Assembly: GCA_022560025.1 (NCBI GenBank)
Contig: JAFISE010000062.1
Location: forward strand, 113,342-177,341
DNA: 64,000 nt
Direction: 5' to 3'
Source of the DNA: Stagonosporopsis chrysanthemi
Lineage: Eukaryota; Ascomycota; Dothideomycetes; Pleosporales; Didymellaceae
Shown here: in pieces, positions 41,391 through 54,156 of the stretch
How positions within the stretch are numbered: the first letter of the stretch is position 1
Layout of the letters: each line of letters opens with the position of its first letter
Notes under the pieces: generated by a model
What the model was told of the DNA's origin: nothing
The model's database searches: none
Seen by the model: the letters and a program-made list of their open reading frames with translations, nothing else
Position numbers and translations under genes: made by a program

Positions 41391-43975
41391 TTAACTGTGA
41401 TCTGCCTCTTCATCCGAACCGTAATCTGTGATCTCTGACACCGTAACTTCTACTCTGTCCAGAATAGGCCGTTCTGCTCTACTTGGGGAACGCTCTGCAA
41501 ATCTGGTGCGCTGCAACGGTGCTGAGTATGCTGAAACGCGTTAGCACGGCTGTAAAAGGATCCTCCGCGAAGGGGTTCCTCTTGAACTCACCTAGGCCAT
41601 TGTAACTATCGATATTTTCAATGTGCTCGATCTGATGGGCTGGATCAAGTTCCCTGGTGCCTCCAGCCTCTCCAATATTCACGACCTCGTCAATCCGGAG
41701 AAATGTCTCGCCATCTTCAAGTGATTCGAAAATGTCGCCGCCTATAGTGCGACTCGGAGTGTTGGTCGTCTCGTATTTTTGACGGGTATTGTCGCTGCCC
41801 TCAACATTGGTACAATCTTTTTCACTTTCCAGATGCGTTTCTCCAGACCTTCGTGAAGCTTGCAGTTTGAGCTCCCCCAAAACGCCAAAAACCTTCTGTG
41901 CGACTGTTCACGCCACTTCAGTACATCTGCTCGGGATTTAAAGCGCGACCAACATACCTTCAGCTCCCATCATATGCTGACGTCTTTGCAAGTCTTGAAG
42001 GTCTTCAGGCCAGTGGCGCTCGACATAATGGTTGATATTCTCTGGCGTCAAAGGCTCTTGGAGTGCTCGATAACGTTTAGCCTGTCTCAAAGACAGAAAT
42101 AGCCGCGGTGGGTTTAGCCTTCTCGATGCAAGCTCTATACAAATTCATTAGCACATTTATGTTGTCAGTTCGACAGCTACGCTCACCTTCGGCGTCAAGA
42201 CCCAAGTGATTGGTGTGTCGTCTCACGCGTGAAGACTTGGATTTGTTCGGTTGGAACAGCTCTCCAGATCTGGGGCTATATCTTTGAACCATAGGCAGGG
42301 ACGATAAGCGAATCGGGAGTTGTGGTTTAGACCTGGGGTTTGATAAGATACCCGTCTCGGGAAGATTCGTTGGCGAAGTTGGCTCTGCCTCCATCTTTAG
42401 ATCCAGGGTTGGGACTTGGAAATCTGCAAGGCCTTTCTGATTGAGTAACTTGGTCAACCTGTGTTTCTTTGGTTTCAAAAAATGTGGCAGCGTCCGCGAT
42501 GTTCTTAGATCGTAGTCATGGCTGCTGGTACGCGGGACATAATTATCCGGTGAATCATCATCCTGCTATTGATGGATTCTCGCCTGAGTATTCTCCTCAG
42601 GAGCGCACTCAGGCTGCAGTGAATACTTGTTTGAGAATCGCTCTGGACTATGAGACTTCTCAATCGCTTGCAGTCGAAAGAAACGTTCTCTCAAACGTGA
42701 ATTTGGCGAAATCCAATCCTTCAAGATGAAGGAGGGTATGTCGATTGTAGATATGGTACTTTTGCCATGCTCTTGTATGTCGATTTCGAATTGAGCTATA
42801 GCCCAGCCCAGATAGTCAAAAATAAGTCCTTCATACTCGCCTTCTGCTTTCTGACGCACCTCAAGCTGAGCTTCCAAATTGCGTAATTCCTTTGAGACGG
42901 CCTCCCTGGGCTGTTTGGACGTTCCAGCTTTCAGAAACTCCACACGTTTGCAAATGAGGCAGATCGTAGACAATTGAAGTTCAAGATATCGGCTCAATAG
43001 ACGCAGGTTGCTATACAGTCGAGTACGATGCGGTCGGTTTCCCAAGTTCCACATACGTGGAAGAATGTAAGTGCTGGAATCCTGGAGGTCTATGTTGCGC
43101 TGCGCATCCTGCAAGAGGGAAAACCCGTAATCAAGTTGCTTTCCGACATCTGCTTGCATTGTGCTGTCTTCCTCCGTGCTTCGGCGATATGGTTTCAAAG
43201 CTTTCCAAGTCTCCGCAGAGCTCTTCGCCCATTCGTCTCGATCTCGCGCCCACTTTACTTCCTGTGCGACTTGTGCTGTACGTGCACGATCGATGGCATT
43301 GGCTTCTTCCTGTACTTGTTGTCTCTCCTCCCATTCCAGAGTTCTCTGAGGCGGCGACAACAGTAACGTCGTGGACGAAAGAATGTTAGCATGCTTGTCT
43401 TCGGTCTCATTATTGGCCTCGCTAACCTCTCCAATAAGCGGTACTCGATTTGGTAAGATTTCTCTGTCTCTAGTGGTATTGTACCACCAGTCACCCGAAT
43501 TATGGATGGACTGTTCGACCGTCCGATTTGCTGCTGGGTGAGCGCTGACTGAACGCTGGCGTGGCAGGCGAACTTCGCCGCTTTCTCTATCGTGAGATCT
43601 ATCTCCGCGGTCAACGTATTCTGCGGGAATTCTGAACGCGTTGAGCCACCGCCGCAAGTCTTCAAAGGCCGTAGTGATGACACTCTTCTTCCGTTCGGTA
43701 CCGGAATCATGAATGGCAAAAATTGACAACTCGAGACCGTACTGTTGCTGAGAGGGTGAATCCACTGCTCTCCGAGAGGAGATCTGTGCTGCGCTCTGTG
43801 ATGCGAACAGCATACCAGAGGCTTTGTTGTGAATGGCATCGAACAGCATAGTAAAGTTGATGCCAGAGTCCTGCCGTGACTGTCTAGCCCGTAGGCCGTC
43901 TAAGACGTGCTGTGGAATTTCGACACAACCGTCGTAGTGGTAGAGGTCTTCGTTTGATACATCGGTGGTTCCCAT
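41391..43975 (-). CDS. Large hypothetical protein, multi-exon, with in-frame TAG
   Basis: Exons: 43975-42187, 42134-41958, 41903-41592, 41530-41391; introns of 52, 54 and 61 nt have good signals. The ORF 43975-42566 ends at TAG (42568-42566), but the same frame continues (QDDDSPDNYVPRTSSHDYDL) into the rest, so the gene very likely goes on; counting the TAG the model is 806 codons. A further small intron may remove the TAG (for example an 84- or 102-nt one ending at CCAG near 42525), though its donors are weak. The N-terminus (MGTTDVSNEDLYHYDGCVEI, then ELSIFAIHDSG) resembles the N-terminal part of fungal hypothetical proteins; a helical middle holds WEERQQVQEEANAIDRARTA. The tail is acidic. 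No known domain. Confidence 0.62.
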
Positions 43976-44424
43976 GGTAGCTCGATGCTATACTGCGATG
44001 ACTAAACGGTGTAAGAAGAGCGAGCTGTATGTAGAACTGGATGCTTCTAGTAGCGAATGGCCATTCGATAGGAATACTGATCTGTAGCGATAGGATGGCC
44101 GAGTGGAGGTACGTGCATTGGAAATACCGCACGATTAGACGTGCTGTCGCGCCATGAACCATGTTCAGCGCTTGCCATCCCAAACCTCACTCGCAGCATG
44201 GCAGGAATGCCGCACGAAGCCGCAATACTCCCGAAAAGGAAATCGTTGCTCTTGGCAGCATCCACGTAGTACTTCAGGAAGGTGCTATCAATCGTTGATT
44301 TAAGTGCTGTGTGGTGTAATTCCTCTTGTCACAATTTTCATCTGTGTTTTGTCTTCATAGTGTGGTCAGAGATCGTAATGTGCAAGCTCGATCCTCCAAT
44401 ATTAAGAAATGCCACCCGTCTCAA
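43976..44424. other. Intergenic, no feature seen
   Basis: 449 bp; upstream region of the large hypothetical gene and 3' flank of the calpain gene. Confidence 0.5.
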
Positions 44425-47152
44425 TCACATAGTAGCTCCTGCTGCGGTGTCTCCTCCAACGTCCAAGATTGCTCCCTCTTCGGCATTCTTTGGCTTCACC
44501 AATTTGATACTCAATCCTGCGTCCTGACTGTATACCCTGAGACCCAACACACAAACTGCGTTCCATGGTTTTGATCTGTTGTCTTCTGGAAGACGATTAC
44601 GTGGGGCACGTCCTGGACCTGGCTCATCGCTATAGTAGCCACGAGGAACCGGTCGATACATGTGAGGTGGAGGACGCTTTCTAAGGTATTCAGCTCTCGG
44701 TGGGCCACGATTGTACGGCTTAGGCCCTTCATCGGGCGTACGCTCTGCTTCGTCGTCATCACTGGGCGCATCTCCGCCGTCAGACCTGGATCTCTCTGCT
44801 CGACTAGCAAGCTCTGCTGCAAACGTTGTGTTTGCTGTCGTGTTTTCATGTAGCTCCGCTGTTGGACCTTTCGACGAGGTTGTGTCACTGACTTCAGCAG
44901 CAGGTGGATCAGGCTTTCCTTGCGCACTTCCAGCAACCAGCGAGGCACTCTCGGCCCCCGATGCAACAAGATCCGTGCTAGTATGCTCAAGATTAGGCAC
45001 AGGCTTAGCAGTCTTGATCTTGACTTGTTCTTCTGATCGCTCTTTCTGTCTTTTCCAGATCTCATATTCCTCTTTCTCTTCCCTCTTCCATGCTTCGAAC
45101 GCAGCTTTCTCCTTATCAGCAGCCTGTTTCTCTTTCCTCTTCTTCTCTGCAGCCTCTTTCTTTTCATTCTCTACTAACTTTTGTTCCTCCTCAGTGAGCT
45201 GGTCAATTCCCATGGCGTTGGCAAGGTCGTAATTCAGCCCGATCTGCCTCAGCTTCTGAGGATTACGCTCGGCTACCTTTGTAACTACATCATGAACATC
45301 CGGTGAATCTGCGTTTCGCTTCGCCTCGATCTTTGGCAGAACCTCGTACACACCTGGCTCGAGATCAACTTCGGCAGATATGCTACGATTGCCAAACCAG
45401 GCGCCACGTGCACGGACAATGTAGTCACCGGCCTCGGAATCTTTCTCTTGGAGTATGAAGTGCAGATCAAAACTGTATTTCCCTTCAAGACCCCGAAAGT
45501 ATCGATCATCGAGCTAAACAAGTCAGCATCTGCGTTTCTGTAGCGAGGGTGACCTCCTAACTTGACAAAGCTGGACTACAACAGTTCCCTTTTGTTTTGT
45601 CTCGAAAGAGAACTTCGTATTGAGAAATCCGGTAACCCATCCTACAGGCACGCTTGTCCACTGCTGTACAATCGTCCAGTTGTGATCGAACAACCGCGTT
45701 CGGTCGAGTAAGTCAAACCGATTGAGTAGATCCTCGTACGACATCCAGAAGAGACCATCGTCGCCAAATGTGTGGTCCAGTTTCTTCATCCAGTATGGGT
45801 TCCACTCACTTGAGCCATCTGACCAAGGGCCAGTCCACTCACCCATAGCTGCGTTAGCTCTCTTGCCCCATGGGTTCCTGTACTCCATTGATTGGTGGTC
45901 TATGGTTGTAGAGATCTACGTACCTGATGAGGACGAGCCGATGCTTAGTCTTTCCATCTTCGCTGTCGACTTCAACAGCTTTGATGACGGAGTAGGCGTG
46001 ACTGAGAGCCAGCCCCCGTCTGGCATCAGAATCATCACCATATGACCCAGGTGAGGATGCAGAGAAGAGGAAGTCTTTGTTGACCACAGCAAGCTCTTTC
46101 CACAGGCGCTCTTTGCTGAGAATCCGGTCCGTCAAGATCTTGCTTGTGACTCCACCGGTAAGATCCTCGACTGCCTCTCCAGATATTCCGCCGTTGATAG
46201 CATCGTAGTCGCCATGTACCTTTGCGTAGGCTTTCTCGAGAAGCGGCAGCCAAGTCTCATTCTCATGAGCGCATGAAGCGAAGTACAGTGCCTCTGACCC
46301 TGTCTGATGATTTTTCTTGTATCTTCTTTCCTTGAGACCATTTGGGTCGTACGTATCACCACGAACGTCGAAGTCGGGTTTGGCCAAGAAGAGGTTATCG
46401 TCAACTACCGTCGGAATCCATTGGCCGTCTCTGCATATGAGGAAACCGTAAACACCGCACTCCTCATCCCGAGCCACACACACCTTCCGTATCAGATCAG
46501 GGTTGCTGCAAATCGTTGCGACCGCTGCAATGAACCAACAATCGCCGTTGGAACCCTGAACAACATCGCTGCTTGTGTAGCCATCGATCTCAAACTTTGG
46601 GTCTTCAAAGATCCAATCAATACGGTGCCACGCCTGCGGACCCGGAGGCTGGAGATTGGCGCGATTGTTCAGGAGTACATCTGTGGTGTTTTTGAGGTGA
46701 AACGGCGCGGCATCCTGACACAGCACATCGGCCTCGATGAGAGTACGTAGTGCGAAGCCCAAACGTCCTGGACTAACAACCTGCGCGGACGATGACGACT
46801 CTGGGTCTTTGTACCATCGCATAAGGCCTTCGAGGCAGTTCAATGGCTGAGCAGTAATATCGAAATCCGGGTCGGTGAACTTTTCGTTCGTTCGGTGGCA
46901 TTCTCTTATTATGCGTTGTACCTGAGCTCGGCAGTCCTTAGCTGCAGCCTCGTAGGACTCAGCCGCATTGTGGCCTTTGACAGTCCCCTGCTTGCGGGTT
47001 GGTGGGAGTAGATTAATGTACAGCGATGAAGGGAATATTTGGGTGACTTTGCCAGGCTTTTTGGTTATCAGATTATCCCAGAATTCATTAATCACCTCCT
47101 GGGGAGCATTTATGCCTTGATTGCTGTCGCCTTGCACAGAACTCATTTTCAC
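44425..47152 (-). CDS. Calpain-type cysteine protease
   Basis: Three exons: 47152-45924, 45877-45562, 45513-44425 (introns 46 and 48 nt), giving 877 aa. The papain-like calpain core spans about residues 170-540. The catalytic triad is complete: Cys205 in GSNGDCWFIAA, His385 in LALSHAYSVI, and Asn411 in NPWG, directly across intron 1. IDWIFEDPKF, YGFLICRDGQWIPTVVDD and LEKAYAKVHGDYDAINGG are further family blocks. A beta-rich C2-like domain follows (FDLHFILQEKDSEAGDYIVR), then a Lys/Glu coiled coil (about residues 640-700) and a disordered tail. It lacks the EF hands of animal calpains. It is not clearly the PalB type of pH signalling; its substrate is unknown. A second Met two codons on (MSSVQG) may be used. 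Confidence 0.92.
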
Positions 47153-49085
47153 TGGTCTTGCAGGATTAGTGGGTTATTACCAGGCCGGCATGCTGATGCT
47201 CACAAGCAGGCCCGTCGAAGTTTCATAGATTTTTCTCAGAAGAAGTATACAATTTTGATCAGATGAGGAAAGAGTGCAAAAGAAGACAGAAACAGGGCTG
47301 CCGCTGGCGTTTTGTTGTCTATGGTCGTGCAGCAGGTTGGGGGCCGAAGACATCAATTGGCTGGCAGAGCACTTGCGGCTGAGTGTGTGCTTACAGAGGC
47401 GTCAGACGACGAAGAACCTGCATGGTTGCCTGAGAAGGCCGGTGAGTGTGGCAACGCGTAAACGATACTCAGTTGACGGAAAGCAGTACCTAAACGAGCA
47501 GAAATGTCGAATACAAATGACTTCCTGATTACCAGAGAGGCGCATTGGTCTTGTACGTACTGGGCAGTCGTGAATCTGGACGCGGTTGTGTCAGTCCGTG
47601 CGAGGTTGGTGGGGCGAATGACCGGACGCCAGCTCCTGCAATGGCCAAGCTTAACAGTATTATGAAGTAAGGTTTCTAATGCGAGCACTGACGGCTATCT
47701 GGAGGCGCTGTCCTCCCTCTCCTTCTTAGCGAAACCTTGCTCAATTGCTCTTTGATCGTACATTGCATGCGCCCAAGTTGAAACTTGTTCAAGCTCAACT
47801 AGGCCCGTGCAAGACGCATGATCCAATCGCTCCGCTAACGGAAAAACCCGCAGGAGTGACGGCTCGCTCTTACTTCCAACATGGTCCTTCTAGACATGGT
47901 GAGTCCTATGCATACAAGGGCTATGGATCTCTGACATTGTGGGCCGTCCTTCGATTGATCCGTCGCGCTAAGTTAGAAGAAGAAGAAGAACTCCGCGTAT
48001 ACAACTTAAGCAGATGGAAAAGTACTAATGCAAGTTTACGGCGGGGGTACCTTTGATCGCCGAGGTACCATCGGTGTCAATGCGCAGATTGGGGCGGATC
48101 TCAATGCCGGCATCGAGGCGAGGGGAGACTGCCAGGGATTGCCAACAATACGTGGGAGTCATATGGAGAGGTCAAAAGCGACGCGAACTGACGATTGATC
48201 TGGCGGCCTGGACTTGGGTACGATGTAGACAATCTAGCTACACCATATAGACCTGAGGTTTCGGACTGGATGTAAACGTCTCTCTATTCAGCTGCCAAGA
48301 TAGGCCTACTTGGATGCATAAAACGACTATCTTCACTATAGACGTGAGCTTTGTACAAAAGGCTACCGTCGAAGCCCAGGAGAGAGTATATAGAGTACCG
48401 AATGAGGATAAAATGTGAGAGAAATGAAAGCATTAGGTCAGGAGCGCATTTGTCCGAGATCTACCGGATACATGGGGACTGGAAAATAGATACAAGAAGC
48501 AAAGCCAGCCTATGATGCTCAGATCGAAAACCCATGCAAGAGAACTAAGAAGGAGGAGCTCGAGTGCCATCGAGCTGTTGCAAAAGGCCCATTTCTATAC
48601 TGAGTCCGTTCAGTGTAGGATCCTTTGCTTTTGTGCTGCAAATAACGCCTTGTGATAGTGGCCGGCCATTCGAGATTGCCGCCCTTGGATCAAAGGGCCG
48701 CCAGATGTCAAGCCGCCGAAACGCCGTGCTAAATCAATAGAGCCGACATAAAGATGTTGTTAATCGTAGATGGAAGAAGTCGAAAAAGAGATATCGTTGG
48801 TAGTCGTAAAATGAACGCAAGTCGCCGATGAGGATGCGAGCTGGGTGTGATCGATCCAGGTAACCCAGATGTTCGGATCCTAGCTGGTCGATCCTCCTGC
48901 ACGCGGCACGCGCTTGTTGACCTGCACGAATCGAGTCAGCAACGCGAACTTTTAACTGGCAAAGGAGCTGTCTATGAAGCGCCGCGGGTTTTTTCCGTTG
49001 AGTGTCGGTCAATTGCAGCCTTGTGTTGGTGTTTCGAGAACGCCAGGAAAACCGCAATTGGGATTTTTTTTTTAATTGGACTTAC
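47153..49085. other. 1.9-kb gene-poor stretch
   Basis: Upstream of the calpain gene. A plus-strand ORF at 47745-48056 (103 aa, LIRRAKLEEEEELRVYNLSR near its end) is the best candidate but is weak. No repeat or RNA gene was recognised. Confidence 0.45.
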
Positions 49086-49250
49086 CTATGCTTTCGCAGC
49101 ACATGGCCGGCAGGTCTTCAGCTTGCATGCCGCGCACTCGTAAATGAGAGAGTGAGGACCGGAATGGCACATGTTGCAGTTCCAGACAACAACAGTTGTA
49201 TCGGACTTGACGACCTTGAAGTTGTGCTGGCAGTTTACTGGGGCGGCCAT
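49086..49250 (-). CDS. 54-aa cysteine-rich zinc-ribbon-like protein
   Basis: Start at MAAPVNCQHNF (49250), stop at 49086; 54 aa. The Cys/His pattern is dense and ordered: C7-x-H9, then C25-x2-C28-H29, H33, C39-x2-C42 and C47-x2-C50. The pairs C-x2-C...C-x2-C...C-x2-C with the core WNCNMCHSGPHSLIYECAAC suggest one or two bound zinc ions, like a small zinc ribbon or degenerate RING. The end is KTCRPCAAKA. The upstream frame stays open to 49382, but the ATG at 49250 is followed at once by the conserved-looking part. I recall similar short fungal proteins but no named family. A run of T (about 49065-49074) lies just beyond its stop. Confidence 0.68.
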   Translation of the reverse strand: MAAPVNCQHNFKVVKSDTTVVVWNCNMCHSGPHSLIYECAACKLKTCRPCAAKA

Positions 49251-52200
49251 TGTGATATGAAGATGTCGGATTGAGCGAGTGTCGAGGGCACTAGAGCGAG
49301 GGTTGAAGCTGCATAGAATTAGCAGATGTAACTGGGGCGGCATGAGAGTCCATATGTACTTTAGGAGATGCGCAGGATTCACTTGAGCGCTTCAGATGGA
49401 AGGAATGTTTGAGATGGGCGTGGGATGCGCGAAGGACCGAGGGCGTTCAAGGGTGCTGTTAGTCGTGGCGGTGGAAAAGCAAACAACTGCTGCACAGGAA
49501 ACAGAACCAGATCAAGTTGCGCTGATAGAGGGAACACTGCTTGCTGCTAAGCTGGAGACGCTAATTGCGCGGATCTGGGTCCGTCTTATACTGATCCCCA
49601 AGCTGTCCCGGACGCAAACCATGTTCAACTAGGTTCGAGCTTGCCAGATCTGATACCACGTCCACCATGTTGCGGTAGTGTACAACAGAGAGAAGCGTGC
49701 CGCCGCGCTGCAGGCCTGTTGCCCTGCACAGTGATGCTCCAAAGCGGACGGCTGCCAGACAGATTGAGGAACAGATACACCAGAGGTTGCACAACAAGGC
49801 CGAATGAGATGTGCCTCTCCTACCCCTCCAATATGAGGCTCTCGAAGGGAGCAGCGTGGTGGAGTTGGTCAAACGCGGGCTGGCTGTTCCGCAGCCGCGG
49901 GCATGGTAGCATCTCTAGGTCGCGAACCCTTGTTCCCAAGGCGCATCGCGATGTGAAAGCTCCGAGATGAGATGATTTGAGGCGTAGCGCTGCCGAATCT
50001 ATGTGTCACACGAACCGTGCTGCATGCATCCGGTCGCGAATGATGGCTCTTGCTGCGACTTCCCAGAAGGAGGAGCGGGCTCTGTCTCTTGCTGCTTCGG
50101 GCGCCGCCCTGGCCGGAAGGGGCTACAGCCAATGCGGGCTAGTGCGGCCCTAGCGCGAACTGGCTCGGCAGTTTTGGGGCTGCTTTTGCTGTTGCCGTTT
50201 CCCAGCACGTCGCCAGACGTCAGACGCGGATCCTTCGCGCTGCTCCTCTGGCGCGGCATCTCGCCGGTGCTGCGCAAAAGCAACGACGCGACCTGGCACT
50301 GTCCAGCGTCCACCACTGGGAATTTGGAACCTGGGGGGCCAGCGGGGGCCGCCAGGGACCTCGCGATTGAGGCGGTCAGTGGCTCGTACACACTGCTGCC
50401 GAAAGCGTCGTCATGCATGCGCCTTTGACCACCGTTCCTTCTCCACCTTTCGGCCTGTCTTCTTTGCTTCTTCTTGAGACCTTCCCTGGCCAGGATTGCG
50501 GTCGCCCGTCGGACAGGTCAGGCCTCCCTGCGAAGCCGCCCATAGGCCGGACCCAACGGTATGCGGCGGCGGCGGCGGCGGCCGTGGCCCAGTACCGGTG
50601 CCGTTGCTGGATCACTACACTACTATGTACATACACTTGTGGTTACACGGCGTTGTGCGACATGATCCCTGTCACGCCGTCAGTCTTTCCTTCCCAGGTA
50701 TTCCAGTTCCTGTCGCCTACAGCCCCTTCTGGAAGACGCGCAGCTAATTGCTGCAGAAGAGAGGATTCGTTGCCGCCTCCTGCACGATGAGTCCCCTCTA
50801 CCTGGTTCAGCTCCTCGGCGACTGGTGTCACGCAGCCTCATCTCTCGAAACGCCTTTGGCTTCTTGCAGTAGCGCTACGGATTTGCCCTGGGCCATCCAG
50901 CAGGTCGATCTGTAGCCTCCGCGTGCTCTTGCAAGACGCACACGGCTACCAAAGGGGCAAGCCTTCCTTTATCAACCATCAGGGGCTGGTGGGAGATCCA
51001 CTGTTTACTATACTGGCCGTCTTTATTGCCGAAGCAACGCCATGGACCAGTCACCCGTTCTATGACCCAGTTGCCTTATTAGCAAGGCAAAGACAACTTC
51101 ATGGAGTCGCATCCCACCACAGCATCCGTGCAAATCGTAGCCGGATTGACATCCTTGACATATTATCTCGGTCGTCTTGAGGCAGGTTTCAGGAGAAGCT
51201 CGGGCTATGGGGCCAGGGAGAATCTGATCTTATTTTTGCGGCCGTGGCTGGCGGACCTCCTTTGCAATGATTCGCTCTGCACGCTTGATGGTCAATCCTA
51301 TGGTCGCCAGAATTAATGGCACAGATTATTCACTCGCCCCTCTGAATGAATTTGGTGAAGCATTACCTGCAAACCATCGACATCTGGCCTGCGACAATCC
51401 CTCAGATCGTGCTCTGCCAGGAGTCTTCGGTCTCGGACAAATAGTGCGACCAGCTTCACAACTCAACACCATGTCTGTTATCGAGTACTTACCATGGCCT
51501 TGGCTGAATTACCATAGCGAACGTACCGTGCAAGACTATCTTCGAGGGTCTGCTCACAGATCCTCGCTTCATCTTCCCCTGTTACACGGGATCGATGTGA
51601 ACCTGGCGCTCGGTTCCACCAATGCGAGATCGGTATCACCATCGAATCTGTCGTGTGATCTCGGCGCCCATGGCGCTACCCCAGATGGATTCAAGTGCGT
51701 CATTCCCTGAACGTCGTCCCGCCAATCTCTGCGAATCTGGAAGTCGCAGTGATCTGCCAAGAGTTTGCTTGTCTTTTCCCCACGCGACACATCAAGGCCC
51801 GTGCCGCTCCTGGAAAGCTCTGATTGCGATGGCAGTGGCTAACAGGGTAAAACGAACGCAACGACCCTAGCCCGCCGCCATCAACCTGTTACCCGGTTTG
51901 CGGGTCTGAGATCATGGCAGTCAGACACTGTTGCAACACTCCCTCTACTATCAACCATGCGGTCTTTAGTGTGCGTGTGTTATACGATCTGCGCGGACGT
52001 CTCGGTCATGAACACGCACAGCTTCATTCCACCCATCTGTTCTCGGACACTGTATATCTACTGAGACCCCGTCAGGAAGCCAAAAAGGCCATGACTCAGC
52101 CCCCTATCGATAGAGTCAGTGAGAGATGACCGTCGATCCACGGAACGTCGACCTTGAGACCCCCGTGTTAGGAACGCGAACTTCACAGGGATGGCGCGTT

Positions 52201-54156
52201 GGGCAAGGACATACTTTCGGCCTGCACCCCCTTTGACCTTGAACACCTCAAACCGGGTAGCCGGAAACGCATCCAGTGGGCTCGATCTGGCTATTGGTCG
52301 GCTTGCTTAACCATCCCAGCGTTGTACGTGCCGTTTCCTGTCACTTTCCTCATGACAGCCTCGGCTCACCGTCACAGCTGAGCGCCTTGCTGGGATACGG
52401 CTCTTGGTCGTAGCCGCAATTCTGCGCAGTGGCAGAAGACAAGGCTACACTAATGGCCATGGTGTACGTGATGCGTTATGGATGAGGATGTCTCTCCGCT
52501 AGCCTTGTGAACGCAGCCTTACAACCTGACAACTTTTGCACAGTGGCTGTGCAGGTGACGGCGGATTACACTCTGGCTTTCTACTTCACGCCGCTTCGAA
52601 GTTCGTCAATGGTAGTACATGGTCGATCAAGCGCTGTATCGTTGTGCACCGCGAGAACGGTCTATCAGCCGCCTCCATTGTACTTGGCGTATCGTACATA
52701 TGGTAGTCACGGCACATGCTTGAGGAGTAATCGGGTCTCTACTGCTTTAGTACCTTCTTGAACGGCAGAGATAGACATGTCTTTGGCTTGAGACTTGGGC
52801 CGCTCGCACTCCGCTCGCACTTCCACAATTCCAAATTGTGTGGTTGGGAGACCGCCAGCACCCATCTTCACACTAGACGCGTCAGCATCTTCCATGCCTT
52901 CCAGCCGGCGGCTGCATATAGACAAGCTCTGTTCAGTGGGTCTACGTTGCAGTTTGCAATGGTACCTTGCAGCTCGCGTGACCTACAGCAAGGCTGCAAA
53001 TGGAGCTGCGAAATGAACAAGGACATGCATGACGTATGTGCAAAAGCCTGGAGGCTGCAGTCCAATGTGCAAGGTACATCTAGGCAGTGCAAAATGCAAC
53101 TACCAATCGGTAGGTCTCCAGTCTAGTCCAGAACGTTACTTCAGCGATAACAAAATAGAAAGCCAACCATGACACCAAGCAGGCGGTGAGTATGTGCAAC
53201 GATGGCTGTGACTGGGATCCTGGCCGCCACACCTCCGAGCTCACAGATCTGCACGGAATGGGCATCTGCTGGTACCGCGATGATCATACCCACTGCAGTA
53301 ATTTTGCAGCTGTTCCTGGACTCAATCACTGCTCCTGGAATAAGCTTCGCCGACCACCCTTTAGCCGCTAATGTCAATTTTCTCGTGCACCCAACTGCAA
53401 CTGGGTCATTCTCTGGTTCCAACACGAATAGGCCATAGGCCATCTTCCCGAGATTGTTTGCTACGAGTCTGCCGTCGATCAATTGCAGTCAAGCTCACAG
53501 CTTCCGACATTGCCGCACAAATGACCATCATTTACTGCATCTAGACGCCACCTTGATAAATAGAGAGCCCTCCATATGACAATGTGTGACTGTGCTTCTC
53601 ACCTGTTGTGCTCGATTGCGGTTATTCTCATTCCGGCTCCTCGAGAGGACCTCGTTGTGGCCAGCCTCTCAGACAGTATACACAGCGTCGAGCGTGAAGA
53701 GATGCAAAACCACTCGACAGCATTGTGAAGGCGGGGGACGTTGGGACACTTACACGCACGAAGGCGCAGCGTGCTTTCGTGCGCTGCCATGACTGGCCAC
53801 AGTATTCAATGTTTTGGTCGCGTGCCAGCACACCAGTGCTCATAGATTGTCTGATTGATGCGGACATAAACTTGGGAATGTGTCGTGTGCAGGAGCCTTA
53901 GTCCTGTGACTATCGCACACATCTATTAAGGTGCTCAAACATCGTCAATTCACTGCGTCGACCGGTCCCCACAGCCCTGCGTTCGACCATAGTGTTCCTG
54001 ACTCGTTGACTCGCCCTTTCCGTTTCCGGACGCCAAGCCTTTCACCGCCGACACGCCGACCTCGTCACAGCCATGCTGCCAAAATTTACAAGGTCCCAGA
54101 GGTCACCTCTGCGATTCGACCACTATAACGACGTCGTACTACTCGGTCCTCCCACC
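49251..54156. other. 4.9-kb gene-poor stretch
   Basis: The longest stretch here without a secure gene. Plus-strand ORFs at 50003-50428 and 51267-51710 have compositions unlike normal protein. A minus-strand ORF at 53141-53482 (113 aa; MAYGLFVLEPENDP, GAVIESRNSCKI) reads somewhat better but has no partner. A GGC/GCC run lies at 50563-50582. No transposon, RNA gene or long repeat was recognised; the last few hundred bases are the PRS5 promoter. Confidence 0.45.

Noticed and set aside
43028..43389. Plus-strand ORFs of 110-112 aa
   Set aside because: They lie antisense to the large hypothetical protein and show no protein-like pattern beyond that shadow.
44511..45167. Minus-strand 218-aa Lys/Arg-rich ORF in the calpain region
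   Set aside because: It is a frame-shifted reading of the Lys/Glu coiled coil of the calpain gene.
50003..50428. 141-aa plus-strand ORF with a Cys-rich start
   Set aside because: The composition is uneven, an opposite-strand ORF of the same length exists, and no start context, splice sites or homology is recognised.
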